Below, piece by piece: positions 23,853 through 36,221 of a DNA stretch of 64,000 bases (position 1 is the first letter of the stretch; every line of letters starts with the position of its first letter). The position numbers were made by a program, and so were the translations under genes. The notes under the pieces were generated by a model. It saw nothing but the letters and a program-made list of their open reading frames with translations. It did no database searches and had not been told where the DNA came from. The stretch covers positions 898,935 through 962,934 of the forward strand of contig QEOQ01000486.1 of the NCBI GenBank assembly GCA_010279815.1, written 5' to 3'. This stretch comes from Brachionus plicatilis. Its lineage: Eukaryota > Rotifera > Eurotatoria > Ploima > Brachionidae.

Positions 23853-26173
23853 TTAATCTGGAGGATGTCCTGGGCAGCTTTGACTTCTTTCTAACCATTG
23901 ATCGATACAACTTAAAAGTATTTGAGATAAATTTAAGCCTTTGCAATTAAATTTAGTATACTGTTTGTGATAAATGCATAGGCAGGGCAAACGTGCTATG
24001 GTCTGGCCCTTTTCTAGCTCCTCGAAGCAAATAACACATTCACCTTTATCATCGGCTAAAACGTCTTCTTCAATTTTTGTTAAATTTTATTTACTTTTAT
24101 TGAATATTTTATTAAATTTAAATTACCATTATAAGTCAGACGAGGCTTGGTCAAGCACATCATGATATGGGCCTCGACATCATCGGCTGGAATCATTTTA
24201 TTGCAAACAAAACATTTTAAGTCTAAAAAATAAAATTTTAATTCAAAATTAGTTAATAAATAAATTCAAAAGTTATTAAGTTTTTTTCTTAATTGACACC
24301 TTTTTAAAACACTTCGAAAATACACTTGACTTTTTCTACAAATTTTGGTTTAAAATTTTTAATTCTTATTTAAATATTATCGTAACCTGGTCATTAATTA
24401 AAAAGCAAAAAAAATTAAAAAAACGTTTTTTGCTCTAATTTACAAAAAAAAACCTTTTGAATTAAAAAATATCAGATTTATAAAATTAATTTTCTGACTC
24501 ATTTAATTAAATTTTTTAAGGGGCTTTTTGAAATATTGAGATCAGTTGATTCAGTTTTTTTTTTTGTTAAACTTTAAAATTTTTCATCAAAAAAAAACTT
24601 AAATTTTTTGAATTTAAATAGTTTTTAGCAAAATTTTCCTATTTTTCAACGAAAAAAAAATAATTTATAAATCCATTTTCATTGAATTAAAATATTTCTT
24701 TTGAATCAAAATTTTTTTTATTTAAAAATCAAGTTTATATTAAAATTATATTGTGACTTGTATTCACTTATTTCAATTCTTTTTTTTCCAAAATGCTGTT
24801 TTATTTTTGGCTCCCAAATTTTAAGAATATTTAATAAAATAATGAATAATTAACGAAAAAATGGTAACATGAAAGTAGGAGTGAGAAGCTTTGGTGAAAA
24901 TGAGTCTAGAGACCCGAAAATTAATCAAAGCAAAGATTTTTTATGCAATTTTATAATTTTTCAAAAGGATATTTTGAATAATTATATTTATTTTCTAACA
25001 CCCTGAGATTTTTTATTCACAAGTGTAATTTTTGGTTATAAAAATGAAAAAGTCACTAACACACTTAAATATCTAAAAAGTAAATAAAAGTAAAACGCCA
25101 AATAAAAAAGTGCTTTAAATAGATGAAAATATATTAATATATAAATTGTTCAACTTTTATAAGAAAAAAAATCGGAATTTTAAGATTTTGTTCCATAAGT
25201 CAAAAGGTTTTTTTTTTTTAAATATCATTTAAATTCTTAAAATCCATAGTGATTAAATTTTCGATATCCGGTTTTCTTAAAAATTTCTATAAAATTATTT
25301 TTTTAAAAAGAGCATTTTTTGATAAAGCTGAACAAAAAATACTTTAAAATAATGTAATTAAAATTTTTTTTAAATCTTGATGATCATAGCCCGACATTTT
25401 TATGTAAAATTAAATAAAACAAATCAAAGGTTCTAAAAGTAAAAAAGAAAATTCTTGATCAAAAACTAAAAAATTAATTTAAAATTCTTAAGAGAAGCAA
25501 CAAAACTATTCTTTAAATTAAAATTATTTACCAAAAAGGCTTTTTAATTAAAGTTAATTTGATCATGTTGATGAAAAAAAATTCAAAATTTTAAAGTTTA
25601 AAAAATGACATTTTAGACACTATTTTCCTTGAATATTTTTTTGGTTTATTCCTGCAATTTGAAGGGTGTTAGCACAATTGAAAAAAAAAATTAAAACTTT
25701 ATTCCATAATGCACTGAAATAGGTGTTTTTTTTAAATATGAAATTTTGTAATTTCTTCAAAAAATTTTGCCTGAAATGGGGTGATTTTTAAAAAACTAAA
25801 TTCAGAGTTTACCTCTCATGCCCAAAATAAAGGGAAGAGTGTTGGCCAGCGAGCTCAAGTCATGGTTCCAAGTGGATTCGTCTTCGTCAGAACTCAAGTC
25901 CGAATTTTGATTTCGATTTGATGTGGGCGACTGTGAAGATTGAGCTTGCAAAATCCTAAACAAAATATCTTGGTTTGAAGAGTAGCCACGTCGGGATATT
26001 TCGTTGCGCAAGCGACTTCGCGGCGACATATTGGCCACTGATTGATTCGAAGCTGACTGGGATACATTTCTGTTTCTGTGACGATGGCGATGATTAGTGC
26101 TGTTTGTTGCCGAGCTAGCGGCGTCCGATGCTGGCGAGTTGTTTATTGAAGCAGTTGAAGATCGCTGACCCAT
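23853..26173 (-). CDS. ZNRF1/2: ZNRF-type E3 ubiquitin ligase (N-myristoylated, zinc finger plus RING)
   Basis: Four exons (26173-25813, 24222-24127, 24067-23962, 23910-23853) give 206 residues. The protein starts MGQRSS, a myristoylation consensus as in ZNRF1 and ZNRF2. A low-complexity Ser/Asn region with a His/Arg run follows. Residues ~124-143 are the ZNRF zinc finger (C-x2-C...H...C) and 163-203 the RING (CVICFEELEKGQTIARLPC, LCIYH, then CIDQW and CPGHPPD-stop). The family marks membrane and endolysosomal targets with ubiquitin in neurons and other cells. The order of finger then RING at the extreme C-terminus is diagnostic. Intron 1 is 1.6 kb, the others 51-59 nt. ZNRF1 and ZNRF2 arose by vertebrate duplication, so a single symbol cannot be chosen. 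Confidence 0.93.
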
Positions 26174-28780
26174 TTTGGTTGCTATTCACACGAGTTCATA
26201 TCTAACAACGAAAAAAAATGAAAAATTTAAAGTAAAATTAAAAAAAAATTCATTTGCAATTTCGTTTATAATAATTTAAAAATAAGCTTCGAAATGATGT
26301 ATAAATTATTATGATTTTAAATTTTGTTGTTGGTTGTGTGGTAATGCGCCTATGTATGCCTTTTAATTTTGTTTCTGACTTAGTCATCGAAGAAAATTTG
26401 GATGCAATCGCGGTCTCCTTAAGTGATTTTCTGAAGCACACTCATTTGCATTTCATCAAGAAACATAACCAGTTTTAAATAACTTTGAACAGTGCAAGAA
26501 TTAAAAAAAAATAATTTTATTTAAAATAAACTAATAGCGAAAAAACTTGAATTTTTTATAATAATTTTTATTAGATTGTTTTATTTAACCACGATCAATA
26601 ATTCCTCTATACAGGATTAAACAATTAGCACCAGATCAAATGTAAAAATACATTTTTATGCTGCATTTGTTCGTTGTGTACATTACCAGTCAACAAAAAA
26701 ATTTAATGCAATTGCATTTTTAATTTAAGAACAAAAAAATTTTTTATTTATCTTTTTTGGTTCCTTTAATGGTCAAATCGTGATCAAAAGAGTGTTAGAG
26801 ACCCTTTTCGATAAAGAACTTGATCAAAATCAACAAATTAATTTTACTAATCTTTTAGGTTTTGCTCCTAATGCTCTAGAATTTACATGAATTAATTTTA
26901 TAAATTTTGCTCATTAAAATAAAAGCTTTAGTTCTGTTAAATTGACTATTTCCTGGAAGCAAATTGTATTGGAAAAATTAGTCTTCTTGCTTTAAGATTA
27001 TGTTCAAATTATTTTAAAAAGCTGAAATAATTTGATTTTTTTGATAAATAAATTATTTGTTCTATGCATTTGAATTTAAAAACTCATAAAGTTCAAAAAT
27101 TGTATATTTATATTTCAATTTGTTCTCATATCGAACATTGATTTATCTTAAAAAAGAGTCTTTCCCTTTACCTAAATTCTTAATTTTTAATAATACAAAA
27201 ATAATTGAAATATTTTTTTATTTACAATTTTTCAGAAAATTCAGTCAAAATTTTATTCCAGTTTTAGCTTACTAAAAATGTAATCGTTTCAAAACAAACT
27301 TATTAAATTAATATAAATTATTTTTTTTTCAGCATACTTTAAAATAAATAGAAATATGACTAATTTAAGATGAAATCTTTTAAATATAAATAATCACTTT
27401 GTTAAAAAATAACATGTCTTGCATCGTGACTTTAAAGCATACCTTAATTGTTTTTATTAATGTTGAAAATTAAAGCTTTGTATTATTGAAAAAATTTAAA
27501 TTAAATAATTCATTTAAAATAATACTTATTTTATAAGGATTTTTTTTAATATGATGAAACCAAATACAAATGATATAGCTGACCATCATTAAATTCTTAT
27601 CATTTTAATATCATTGGTATCATTTTTTATTCGGATATTCTCAATAAATCTTGGATTAAGAGGAAAAAAATTAGAAAATTAGCAAAGCAAACAAAAAATT
27701 TTGGGAACTTGTTATGAAAGCTATTAGTTATCTAACATTAGACACATTTTAATAACAAAAAACCTTTTTATATTTGACTAAACTAAAAATAAGCATTCAA
27801 AAAATAAAAACCAATAAAATTTTTTCTTATTTTTTTGCCATTTCAATAAAATTTTTTGAAAAGCTTTTTTAATTTTATTTTTCTTTCTTTTTATCTTCTG
27901 TATTTATTATATAATTTGTTTAATTTTATCACAATTTTTTTTTAATTTTGCATTTCTTAAGAAGTTTAGCTCATACAGAAAATAAAAATAGAAATTGTAC
28001 ACAATTTAGCGGCAAAATAGAATTAAATTTTAATCTAGTTTAAACATATTAAAAACAATATTAAAAAAAATAGTATTTTAAATATCAATTTTTTGTTATT
28101 TTTTTTTCTAAGATCATCTATGACAAAATCGAGGCAAGTTTCATGAAATGTTTCAAATGTCTATTATCATTATTTAAAAAATTATAAATTTTTGGAATAT
28201 GTAACATTTATGTGTTGATGGAAAATTAAATCTATTTTAAAAGTTTTTTATTTTTTAATAATTTTCAATTATGTCATTCTTTATCATTCAAACGGGTTCT
28301 GGGTATATAATGGCTCAAAATTCATTAAAAATGCTCTATTAATTAGAGTCTAATAATTCTTTTAATTTTATATTTTAATAAAATATTTTTTATTTTGAAA
28401 GAATAATGTCAATTTAGGGTTTTAACCAGATTTTTATAAAAGTTACAAATATTAAGTCAAGTCCAAGTCCGGACCTTAAATTTTTTTTTTCACAGTCCAG
28501 ACTTGGACTTCAATTTAAGTGACTTTTCCCTAAACTAAGCCGGCAAAATAACTACCTGGAAGTTCAATCGATCAATGTTCATTTTTTTTTATTCAAACTG
28601 GGGTTAAATAAGTGTTCTGAGTGAAAAAAATAAAAACTCAATTACCTTTCAATTCTTGGGTCAAATTTTTTTCGGAGCATGGAAAAAAAATTTATTTTAT
28701 AGTCTTTTTAAAAGATTCGAAGATCAAAATTCAAAAAAGTTAACTCAATATTTGAAAGCCAATTTTATTACAAAACTAAA
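26174..28780. other. Intergenic, no gene seen
   Basis: AT-rich sequence upstream of ZNRF and downstream of the hydrolase gene. The only structure noticed is the hairpin at 28459-28510. Confidence 0.4.
28459..28510. repeat. Hairpin, 16-bp stem
   Basis: aagtccaagtccggac (28459-28474) and gtccagacttggactt (28495-28510) are inverted with one mismatch, with a T-rich loop. The aagtc words resemble the ends of the hAT-like element at 58.6 kb. Confidence 0.55.
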
Positions 28781-30271
28781 TTATAAATTAAGTTCAATAT
28801 ATTTTACAACATTATCTAGTAAAGCAAATGGTAATTTAAGACCAAGCACAGGGTCCAACATGGTCGCAATTCCGTGAAATCCTTCTTCATTAAAATCAAG
28901 ATTTACAGGTACACCTGCCAAGCGAAGTCTTTCAACAAAAATCAACTGTTCGTCTTTCAAGCCATCCATTTCAAAAACAAGCATGTAAGTTGGCGGCATG
29001 TTACGCAAAATTTCAATATCAGCCAAGCCAGGTGAGAGTTCGATATCAGCTAGTTTTTCAATCTTGCTCACAAAATTTTTGTTTCTTAGCAATGGCTCGT
29101 TGATTAAATAACTTCGATTGGGAAAAAGAATATTATTGTAATCTCTGTAGTATGATCTTGCCTGTTTGTACTCTTTTGGAAGCAAGTTTATGTCCAAGTA
29201 TGATTGATACTTGTCTCTGAGTCTTTGGTCTCTGATCAATAGGGTTTGTTTGTTTTGAAGCAAAAACTCTTGCATTTCCACTGTTACTTTTGAAAATCCC
29301 AAATACCATAAAATTATTTTGGCTGAATTCAATGTGGGAAACAATGCTTTGTAGCGCAAATGCGAAGGAAACCTTAGATTTAACATTTGAATCCATGGAT
29401 AAATAAGCACTTGTAGTCTGGGCTTTATTTGTCTTCGAATATAGAGCTGTTGACTTAGAACAAGAGCCAGATTACCACCAGAAGAATCGCCAGCAATTAT
29501 TATTCTTTTGGTGTCTAATTTTAATACTTGATAGTTATCAATTGCATATTCAAGAACGGCAAAGGAGTCCTCTAGTGGAATGGGAAAGGCAAATTCAGGT
29601 GACAAACGATAGCTTTAATTTTTTAATTTTTTTAAGTAAAATATTTTTTTTTTATTTACTTGACTGATATTATAATTATATTAGCTCGTCTGGCAATTTC
29701 AAAAAGATAAGTGTCAAATCCATCTTGAAAAAAAAAATTTTTTAAATTAAATAAAACTCAATAAAATTTCTTTAAATAAATTAAATTTTAAAAACCTATG
29801 TGTCCAAGAGAATATCCGCCACCGTGGGTAAATACCATAAAAGGCATTGAACTTTTAACCTTAATTGGAGAATAGACTCTCACTGAAACTCTATTGAAAA
29901 CAGTGTCATAAATCTAAGTTTTAAATTTTAGATTAATAAAAAAATTTTTTTTAATAATTAACTTGCCGTATATTCAGAATCAATTAAAATAGTTTTTTTG
30001 GTGATGACTTCGATGGCCCGCCGCACAATATAATACTCATGTTCAAAGCCAAGAAAATCAAAATAATAAGCCTTTAAAAAATTTAAAATCAAAAAATTAA
30101 AAAAATTTTATTTCATTTTTTTACAAAATTTCCTATAATTTTATTAGTCAAAAATATTGTTTTGTAGAGAAACGGGCTCTCGAAGGCCTCGGGCACGTAA
30201 ACTGTTGAAAGCTCGTTGCCAATATAAAGAGATGTTAAGGCAACAAGTGCGACAAACAACTTGCCAAACAT
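28781..30271 (-). CDS. Arylacetamide-deacetylase-like alpha/beta hydrolase (HSL family)
   Basis: Five exons (30271-30125, 30071-29967, 29913-29796, 29723-29660, 29612-28781) give 421 residues. An N-terminal hydrophobic segment (residues ~4-16) fits a type II ER membrane anchor. HGGG at 114-117 is the oxyanion motif. GDSSGGN at 186-192 holds the nucleophile Ser188, and Asp361 (EMDGLKDE) and His391 (EEGFHG) complete the triad. Members (AADAC, NCEH1) hydrolyse ester or amide bonds of lipids and xenobiotics. Intron 2 must use a GC donor (ACG|GCAAGT), because the nearby GT donor leads to a stop codon. A pyrimidine tract ending in CAG lies 3 nt before the ATG. Which vertebrate paralogue it matches cannot be decided. 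Confidence 0.9.
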
Positions 30272-32582
30272 TATCTGAAAAAAAAACAAATTAATCTAAA
30301 ATAATCTATCATTTATAACGAATTATTCTAATTATCTATGTGCTTATATACGAGCTAAATGGTTTAACATTTTAAATATAAATTGGCAAAAAGTTAGGCA
30401 GAAAGATTTGATATTTAGTGAACTAATTGCCATTTAAGACAGCTAAATTTCATTTTCAAGCACCAAAATCAAAGCTAGTCTAGGTTTGATTTTCGAATGA
30501 TCTTTGCCATTGTGAGCGACGTTTAGATCTATTTGCTTTAATCAAATGTTTACAAAGTATTAAACGATTCAAATGTGGTCTGAGCAAAAAGTTAAAAAAT
30601 TAAATTAAAAGACGCATTTTAAAAAATTTTGGTCGAAATTCTAGAGAGTCTGCTTAAGCCTAAATAAATATCAATCGACTTATTTATTGAAAAAAACATC
30701 TTTTCTTGAATTGAATTTATTTTAGATAAGTAGATTAAAAAAAATTACTAAAATCAAATTAGATGTAAAAGAAAACAGATTTATAGTGTTGATTGGATCA
30801 TTAAAATTGCCGGTATTTTACGTAAATCTACGTAAATTAAAGTTAATCTATGAAAATATACTTAAATCGGAAAATTTACGTAAATAAAAGTTAAATATTA
30901 AAAGTCTTAAAAAGAACGATTTTTACGCTTTATTTTTATCTATAGTAAAAAAATTTTACTTAAAAAAAATACAAAATTTCGTCAAAAATTAAATTTTATT
31001 TTAATCAAAATATTATTTTACTAATAATCAATCTGATATGAATGAAAACCAAAGAAGATAAACATTTTAAATTTATTGGTATAAAGGTATTTATGTGGAA
31101 AAGACACCTAAAAAGCGATTAAACGGAGACTGAAAAATTAGATCTGTAGAAGATTTAGCCTGGGACAGTTAAACAAATAGATAATAAATAAAATATTTAA
31201 AAAAATATTTTTATACGAATAAGAATTTAAATTTCGAACTTTAAATAAAAAGTTAAAATAATTATTTTTTAAGAAAATATTTTTTTGCACAGACATAGGT
31301 ATCAAGTAAATCCATCTTTTTTAATCAACTCAATTGTGTAATTGCTACAGTGCTTCTATAAATGGTTCAAAATTGGCAAAATTACGTAACTTTACGTTGT
31401 TTTTAGCAAGCGTAAATAATCTTACGTCAATTTTAATCGACTAGCATTTGTTATTTTAGATTGTTAAATACCTGTACTGCGATGATAATTACTTTTTGTT
31501 GAGATTAATTAATTTTTGTTGAAAAAATAAAAATTCCATTTTGAACAAAAAAAATTAACTTAATAAGTTGAAATTAATTATTTTTTTTTATTTTGATTTA
31601 TTTTTATTGAAAATAATTACTTGCTGTTGAATTAGATAAAAAGCTTATTTTGGTTAATTGATTTCATTTTAATCAGTTTTATAAAAAGTTCAATTTGATA
31701 GTAATGATCAGACAAGTAATTATTTTCAATAGAAATAAATGAAAAAAAAAAACTAATTAATTTCAACTAATTAAGTTAATTTTTTTTGTAGTTTTTATTT
31801 CAAAAATTATTGTTGCTCTCTTATTATTTTTTTATGTTTTTAAGAATTTTTTTATATTTGAATAAATTTTCTCGTAATTTTACGAAAAATTACATGAGCT
31901 TAACATTAAAATACTTAACTTTCAGTAAAATCATTCCAAAATGCTTACGGCAAAAAAATGAGATTTTTGATAAAACAAATGAAAAAAGACTTCCTTTCCA
32001 AAGTTATTAATTAAATTAATAATTTTATAATGAAAAAATAAAAAAATTTAACATTACTCACCTTTTCTTTTTAAATTATTTCAACAAGCCGATAAATGAA
32101 TAATATGTGCTATAGAATTTTTAAAAATAAAAAACTATTTTGCGTTAATCTAATTGCTTTTTTTTATATCATAAAAAAATTTTGGCTAAATTCTTTTCAA
32201 AGCAACTTTGCTGACCAAAAAAGGACCTAGATTCAGTCATCAAATGATACACAAAACGTGATTAAAAGAGGCAGAGATAGATCACGAAAATTAAATAAAT
32301 TTAAAAACATAATTTAGTTAATTTTTTTTTGTTTAATTAAATAAATATAAAAATAATATCTTAGATTTTAAAATTAGAGCCTAATAATTAATTGTAAGAG
32401 ACTAACAAATAAAAAAAAATAGATCAATTTTAGTAATAATAGAAGTAATTTTTTTTAAGTAATCATTTCAGTAATTTGGGAGATCACTTAATTACAATCG
32501 TTTTTTCAAAAAATTTTTTTGTAAATGTGATTTTAATTTAAAAAATGAAATAAAAAGATAGTCTGTTTTCATCACTTTAAAA
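30272..32582. other. Intergenic, repeats only
   Basis: Contains tacgtaaat-rich sequence (30805-30900 and 31385-31430), a degenerate copy of the CTGAAGGAGC repeat end near 31148-31190, and a foldback element at 31547-31788. No gene was seen. Confidence 0.45.
31547..31788. mobile_element. Foldback element with ~78-bp arms
   Basis: 31547-31625 (aattaacttaataagttgaaattaatta ... ttgaaaataattactt, interrupted by T-rich DNA) is repeated inverted at 31712-31788. Similarity continues weakly outward. No coding content. Confidence 0.65.
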
Positions 32583-33359
32583 ATGAGCTGCATTAGAATA
32601 TTAAAAAATGGTCCTTTCAGAGCTATGTTAATTATATGCCTTCTTATAGTTTTTTTCAGTCAGAAAAACATCAACCAACAATCGTGTGACCAGGATGCCA
32701 ATGAGCTTATAAAAAAATTATCAAAAAAATTGACACATATGGCCAAAAAATACGGTCAATTATCGTGTAGTTTAGACAAAAAAGTGTCTTTAAATGGAGG
32801 TTGGTGTTCAGAACTTAGTGGCAAAAACAGCTCGGAGCATATAACTGATGTAGAAATAGCAAAAGAGTTAAGCTTTTATTTGAGAAACAAAAAAGTTGCT
32901 AGTTTTGGCGATGGACCTGGTCTGTATAAAGAAATATTTATTTTTCTCAAGGATGTTCAGAGTTATGACGCATTCGATGGAGCGCCATTCTGCGAAGAAA
33001 CTTCAAACAATAATGTAAAGTTTCTGGATCTTACCGTGCCTGTCTATCACCTGCACCCGTTCGATTGGATTATCAGTTTAGAAGTAGCTGAACACATTCC
33101 CAAAGAGTATGAAGACACTTATATGGATAATTTGGTGAGGCATGCTCGAGAAGGAATAATAATCAGTTGGGCTACACCAGGGCAAGGAGGACTGTCGCAT
33201 CTAAATGAAAAAGACTTTGAAGAAGTAAAATCAAAATTGTTCCAGAAAGGTTTTCAACATTTGCCTCAAGATTCCCAAAGAGTTAGAGAAAAGTCCTTTT
33301 TGCCATGGATTCAAAATAATCTCAACATATTCAAGCGATTTTCTAAATTTGACTCTTGA
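32583..33359 (+). CDS. Membrane-anchored SAM-dependent methyltransferase-like protein
   Basis: A single intronless frame encodes 258 residues. Residues ~12-27 are a hydrophobic signal-anchor (MLIICLLIVFF). A class I methyltransferase pattern follows: VASFGDGPGLYKE as motif I, YDAFDG as the acidic end of strand 2, FDWIISLEVAEHIP as motif II/III, then IISWATPGQGG. Such small secretory-pathway methyltransferase-like proteins occur in nematodes, molluscs and other invertebrates; the substrate is not known to me. AATAAA follows at 33391. It lies 152 bp upstream of RBMX2 on the same strand. Confidence 0.8.
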   Translation: MSCIRILKNGPFRAMLIICLLIVFFSQKNINQQSCDQDANELIKKLSKKLTHMAKKYGQLSCSLDKKVSLNGGWCSELSGKNSSEHITDVEIAKELSFYLRNKKVASFGDGPGLYKEIFIFLKDVQSYDAFDGAPFCEETSNNNVKFLDLTVPVYHLHPFDWIISLEVAEHIPKEYEDTYMDNLVRHAREGIIISWATPGQGGLSHLNEKDFEEVKSKLFQKGFQHLPQDSQRVREKSFLPWIQNNLNIFKRFSKFDS

Positions 33360-33511
33360 TTTATTTTATTAATTATAAAAAAAAATTTGTAATAAATGTC
33401 TAAAAATCAATTACAAAAGTAAACTTAAATTTGTTCATAAATATTTTATTTATTTATTTTAAATATTAATTTTTTCTTATGAAAAAATTTAAAATTTTTT
33501 TTTTGCTAAAA

Positions 33512-34353
33512 ATGAACCCATTGACGTAAAATTTTAATTTTTTTGTTGGCTACTTCATTTTTTTTATCTATTTTTTTAAGTCAGACAAAAAATTTACAAA
33601 AATTGATTGAAAATGAGCTTAAATTGGGTGCTGTTGGGACAACAAAATCCTGGCACAATCAATATAGAGACAGTGCTTGGGTGTTTTACGGAGGAATGCC
33701 ATACGAACTAACCGAAGGCGACATAGTCTGTGTTTTTTCCCAGTAATTTTTTTAATAATTAGCTATTTAATTAGATTAAGACTAAAAATAAATTCTCAGA
33801 TATGGAGAAGTGGTTAACATAAACTTGATCCGTGACCGCAAGACAGGAAAATCGAAAGGCTTTGGCTTTGTGTGCTATGAAAACCAAAAAAGTACTGATC
33901 TAGCAGTTGATAATTTTAATGGAACAAAAGTGAGTATCTTCATAAAAGTTAAGAGATAAATGGTTATTTACCTTAGCATTGTAGATACTGGGTCGAATTA
34001 TTAAAGTAGATCATGCAGGAAACTACAAACCTCCCAAAGAATATGAAGATGCTGATGAAATTACCAAGTTTCTCAGAGAATCAGGTTGTCAAGGTGAGCT
34101 TCATCAAATTGAAGAGCAAAACGATAAAAAAGTGCAGAAAGAAATAAAATCAGAAAGAGATGATGGCCCAAGACATGATGATAGGCAGAGAAAAAAATCT
34201 AGATCTAGATCTAGAGAAAAAGAGAAACGAAGAGAAAGGGACTTGGCGAGGGATCGAAGTAGAGAACGTCATAAAAAAAGAAGTCGCAGTAGAGGAAGAG
34301 ATAGAAGTCGTGATAGACATAGAAGGGACCATCACAAAAAAGATAAATATTAA
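33512..34353 (+). CDS. RBMX2: RBMX2 / Ist3 splicing factor
   Basis: Four exons (33512-33525, 33581-33742, 33800-33929, 33985-34353) give 224 residues. The first coding exon is only 14 nt (MNPL plus two bases); the resulting start MNPLTQTKNLQKLI matches the family. Conserved WHNQYRDSAWVFYGGMPYEL precedes the RRM, with RNP2 in WVFYGG and RNP1 KGFGFVCY, and then GRIIKVDHAGNYKPPKE. The C-terminus is RS/RD-rich. RBMX2 (yeast Ist3/Snu17) is in the RES complex of the activated spliceosome with BUD13 and SNIP1. Introns are 55-57 nt. AATAAA lies near 34362. Confidence 0.95.
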
Positions 34354-35639
34354 TTTTTGTAAATAAAGAACTGTTTTTGTTAATTAGTACAATTTGTACA
34401 ATTTATTAAATAATTTTTAAAAAAAAATCCTAATTTTATTGAATTTTAAAAATATCATAACTTTTAAAATTTTCAATTTTATTTTCTTGCAGATTTTATG
34501 CTACAGAAATTTTGTTTTCTCCCGAAAACCCGAAAGAACCCGAAAGAAAATCTCTGAATACATTTCCTCTGATTTATTATTTTTTAAAGTAGCAAAATCT
34601 TTATTATTTCTGATATTTAAATGGCTTTGTGAAATTCAGTACAAAATGATAAAAAGAACAGAATAAAATGTAAAAAAATTTAATAAAATTTTTTCTAAAT
34701 GTTTAAACTTAATTCTGTAAATGCAACATAGTGCAAAGTTGCATCAAATATCAAGTTCTGCTAATTTTGCAGATTTTAGCAGAAATTAAATTTCAATATA
34801 ATTTCAATATATAATAATAATATATATAAGCTACAGCAAGACTAGCCTGCTAGACTAGCTTAATTTCAATATATTTAAAACTTTTAAATGGTATGATAAC
34901 AAAACGTTTCACTAAATAATCCTATTAATTAAAATCTAAGCTGGCTAACTTTAAATTTTACTTAAAGTTAACAAAAATATACTTTAAATTAAATAAATAT
35001 TATATTTTTTATATAATATTTTTTTAAATTAAATAATTTTAAAATTTTTAAATTTTTAAAATTTTTAAACTTATTTAGATATTGTGTTATTTTTTGTCTT
35101 TTACTCTTTTTCCTAAATTATTCAGGCCTTCCTTTTTAGTCTGAAAGAATCAAGTTCTTTTTTTGCTCAATTTTAGTGACATTTTCAAACAATATGTATC
35201 AAACAATTGTTTTCATTTTGACTTATTTCGACTATGTACCATGTCACTATAGCCGATTACCCAGCTATCAGGACTTGGTTACTAAAAATGGGCAATTACG
35301 TTATATTATTTTTTTTTCATTTTTGAGAAAAAGCTAAACAAAATCGTTTATTTCTACTCAATTTGAAATACTGGGGTGAAGTTTTGACATGAGTTAAAAA
35401 AAACTCACTTTTTTAATTCAATTTTTGGTTTCAAAATAAAAGGTAATTTTCACATTGATGTTTTTAAAAAAAGAATAATTGTTCAATTAAAGTTTTCATT
35501 AAAAAGAAAAGGATTTAAGCAAAATTTACAAAAAAAAAGTTTATTAATTAATTGAATATTTTTGATTTAAACTCATTATAAGCATGTCATTTCTAAACAA
35601 GTAACTTAATTTTTCTTTCTTTTTTTTAATTTAAAATAT
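34354..35639. other. Intergenic, no gene seen
   Basis: AT-rich DNA with homopolymer runs. No exon, RNA gene or clear repeat was recognised. Confidence 0.35.
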
Positions 35640-36221
35640 TTTTTATATATTTTTTTTATTTTAAATCGTCTATGGGACGTAGTTTAATTTTTCAACAACA
35701 TGTCATTTCTGACATTTTCAACTTTCATTTTTTTAGCTTATTTACTTTATTTTGATTATTTTTTTTATCTCATTTTATTAACTTTGATTTCATTTTTATT
35801 TTATTTTTTTTATTTTACTTTTTAACTTATTCTGAAGGAGCTTTAGCTCGGTACAGAAAACAAATAAAAAAAAATTGTCGAAAGTGTTATTTAATAGACT
35901 TGAGTGGAATAAAGTTATAATTTAAAAAACTCCCGAAAGAAAGAAAACAACTAAAATTTACGGCTTCAGATGTCTGTTTCTTAGACCAGAAGCCCAACTG
36001 AACTGAAGTGTTTATTTTGGAACGAATGTGGACACCAAAAATCGACATGTTCAAAATTAGATCTGAAATATAACGGGTGTAGAATAAAAAATGGCACAAA
36101 AGTTTAGTTTAATTTGCCATAAGAGACGACAAGAAATTTCACAATTTTTTTCAAAATTTAAAATCAGACTAATCCTTTAAAATAAATACAAATTATAGCA
36201 TAAAGTTGAATTTTCGATAAG

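Noticed and set aside
23704..23946. Minus-strand 80-codon frame over the ZNRF last exon
   Set aside because: It reads through the 51-nt intron in another frame; the spliced RING frame explains the sequence.
29133..29396. Minus-strand second frame in the hydrolase gene
   Set aside because: Shadow of the alpha/beta hydrolase frame.
35887..36099. Minus-strand 70-codon frame
   Set aside because: It crosses the Tc1 terminal repeat boundary and has no domain; part of transposon debris.
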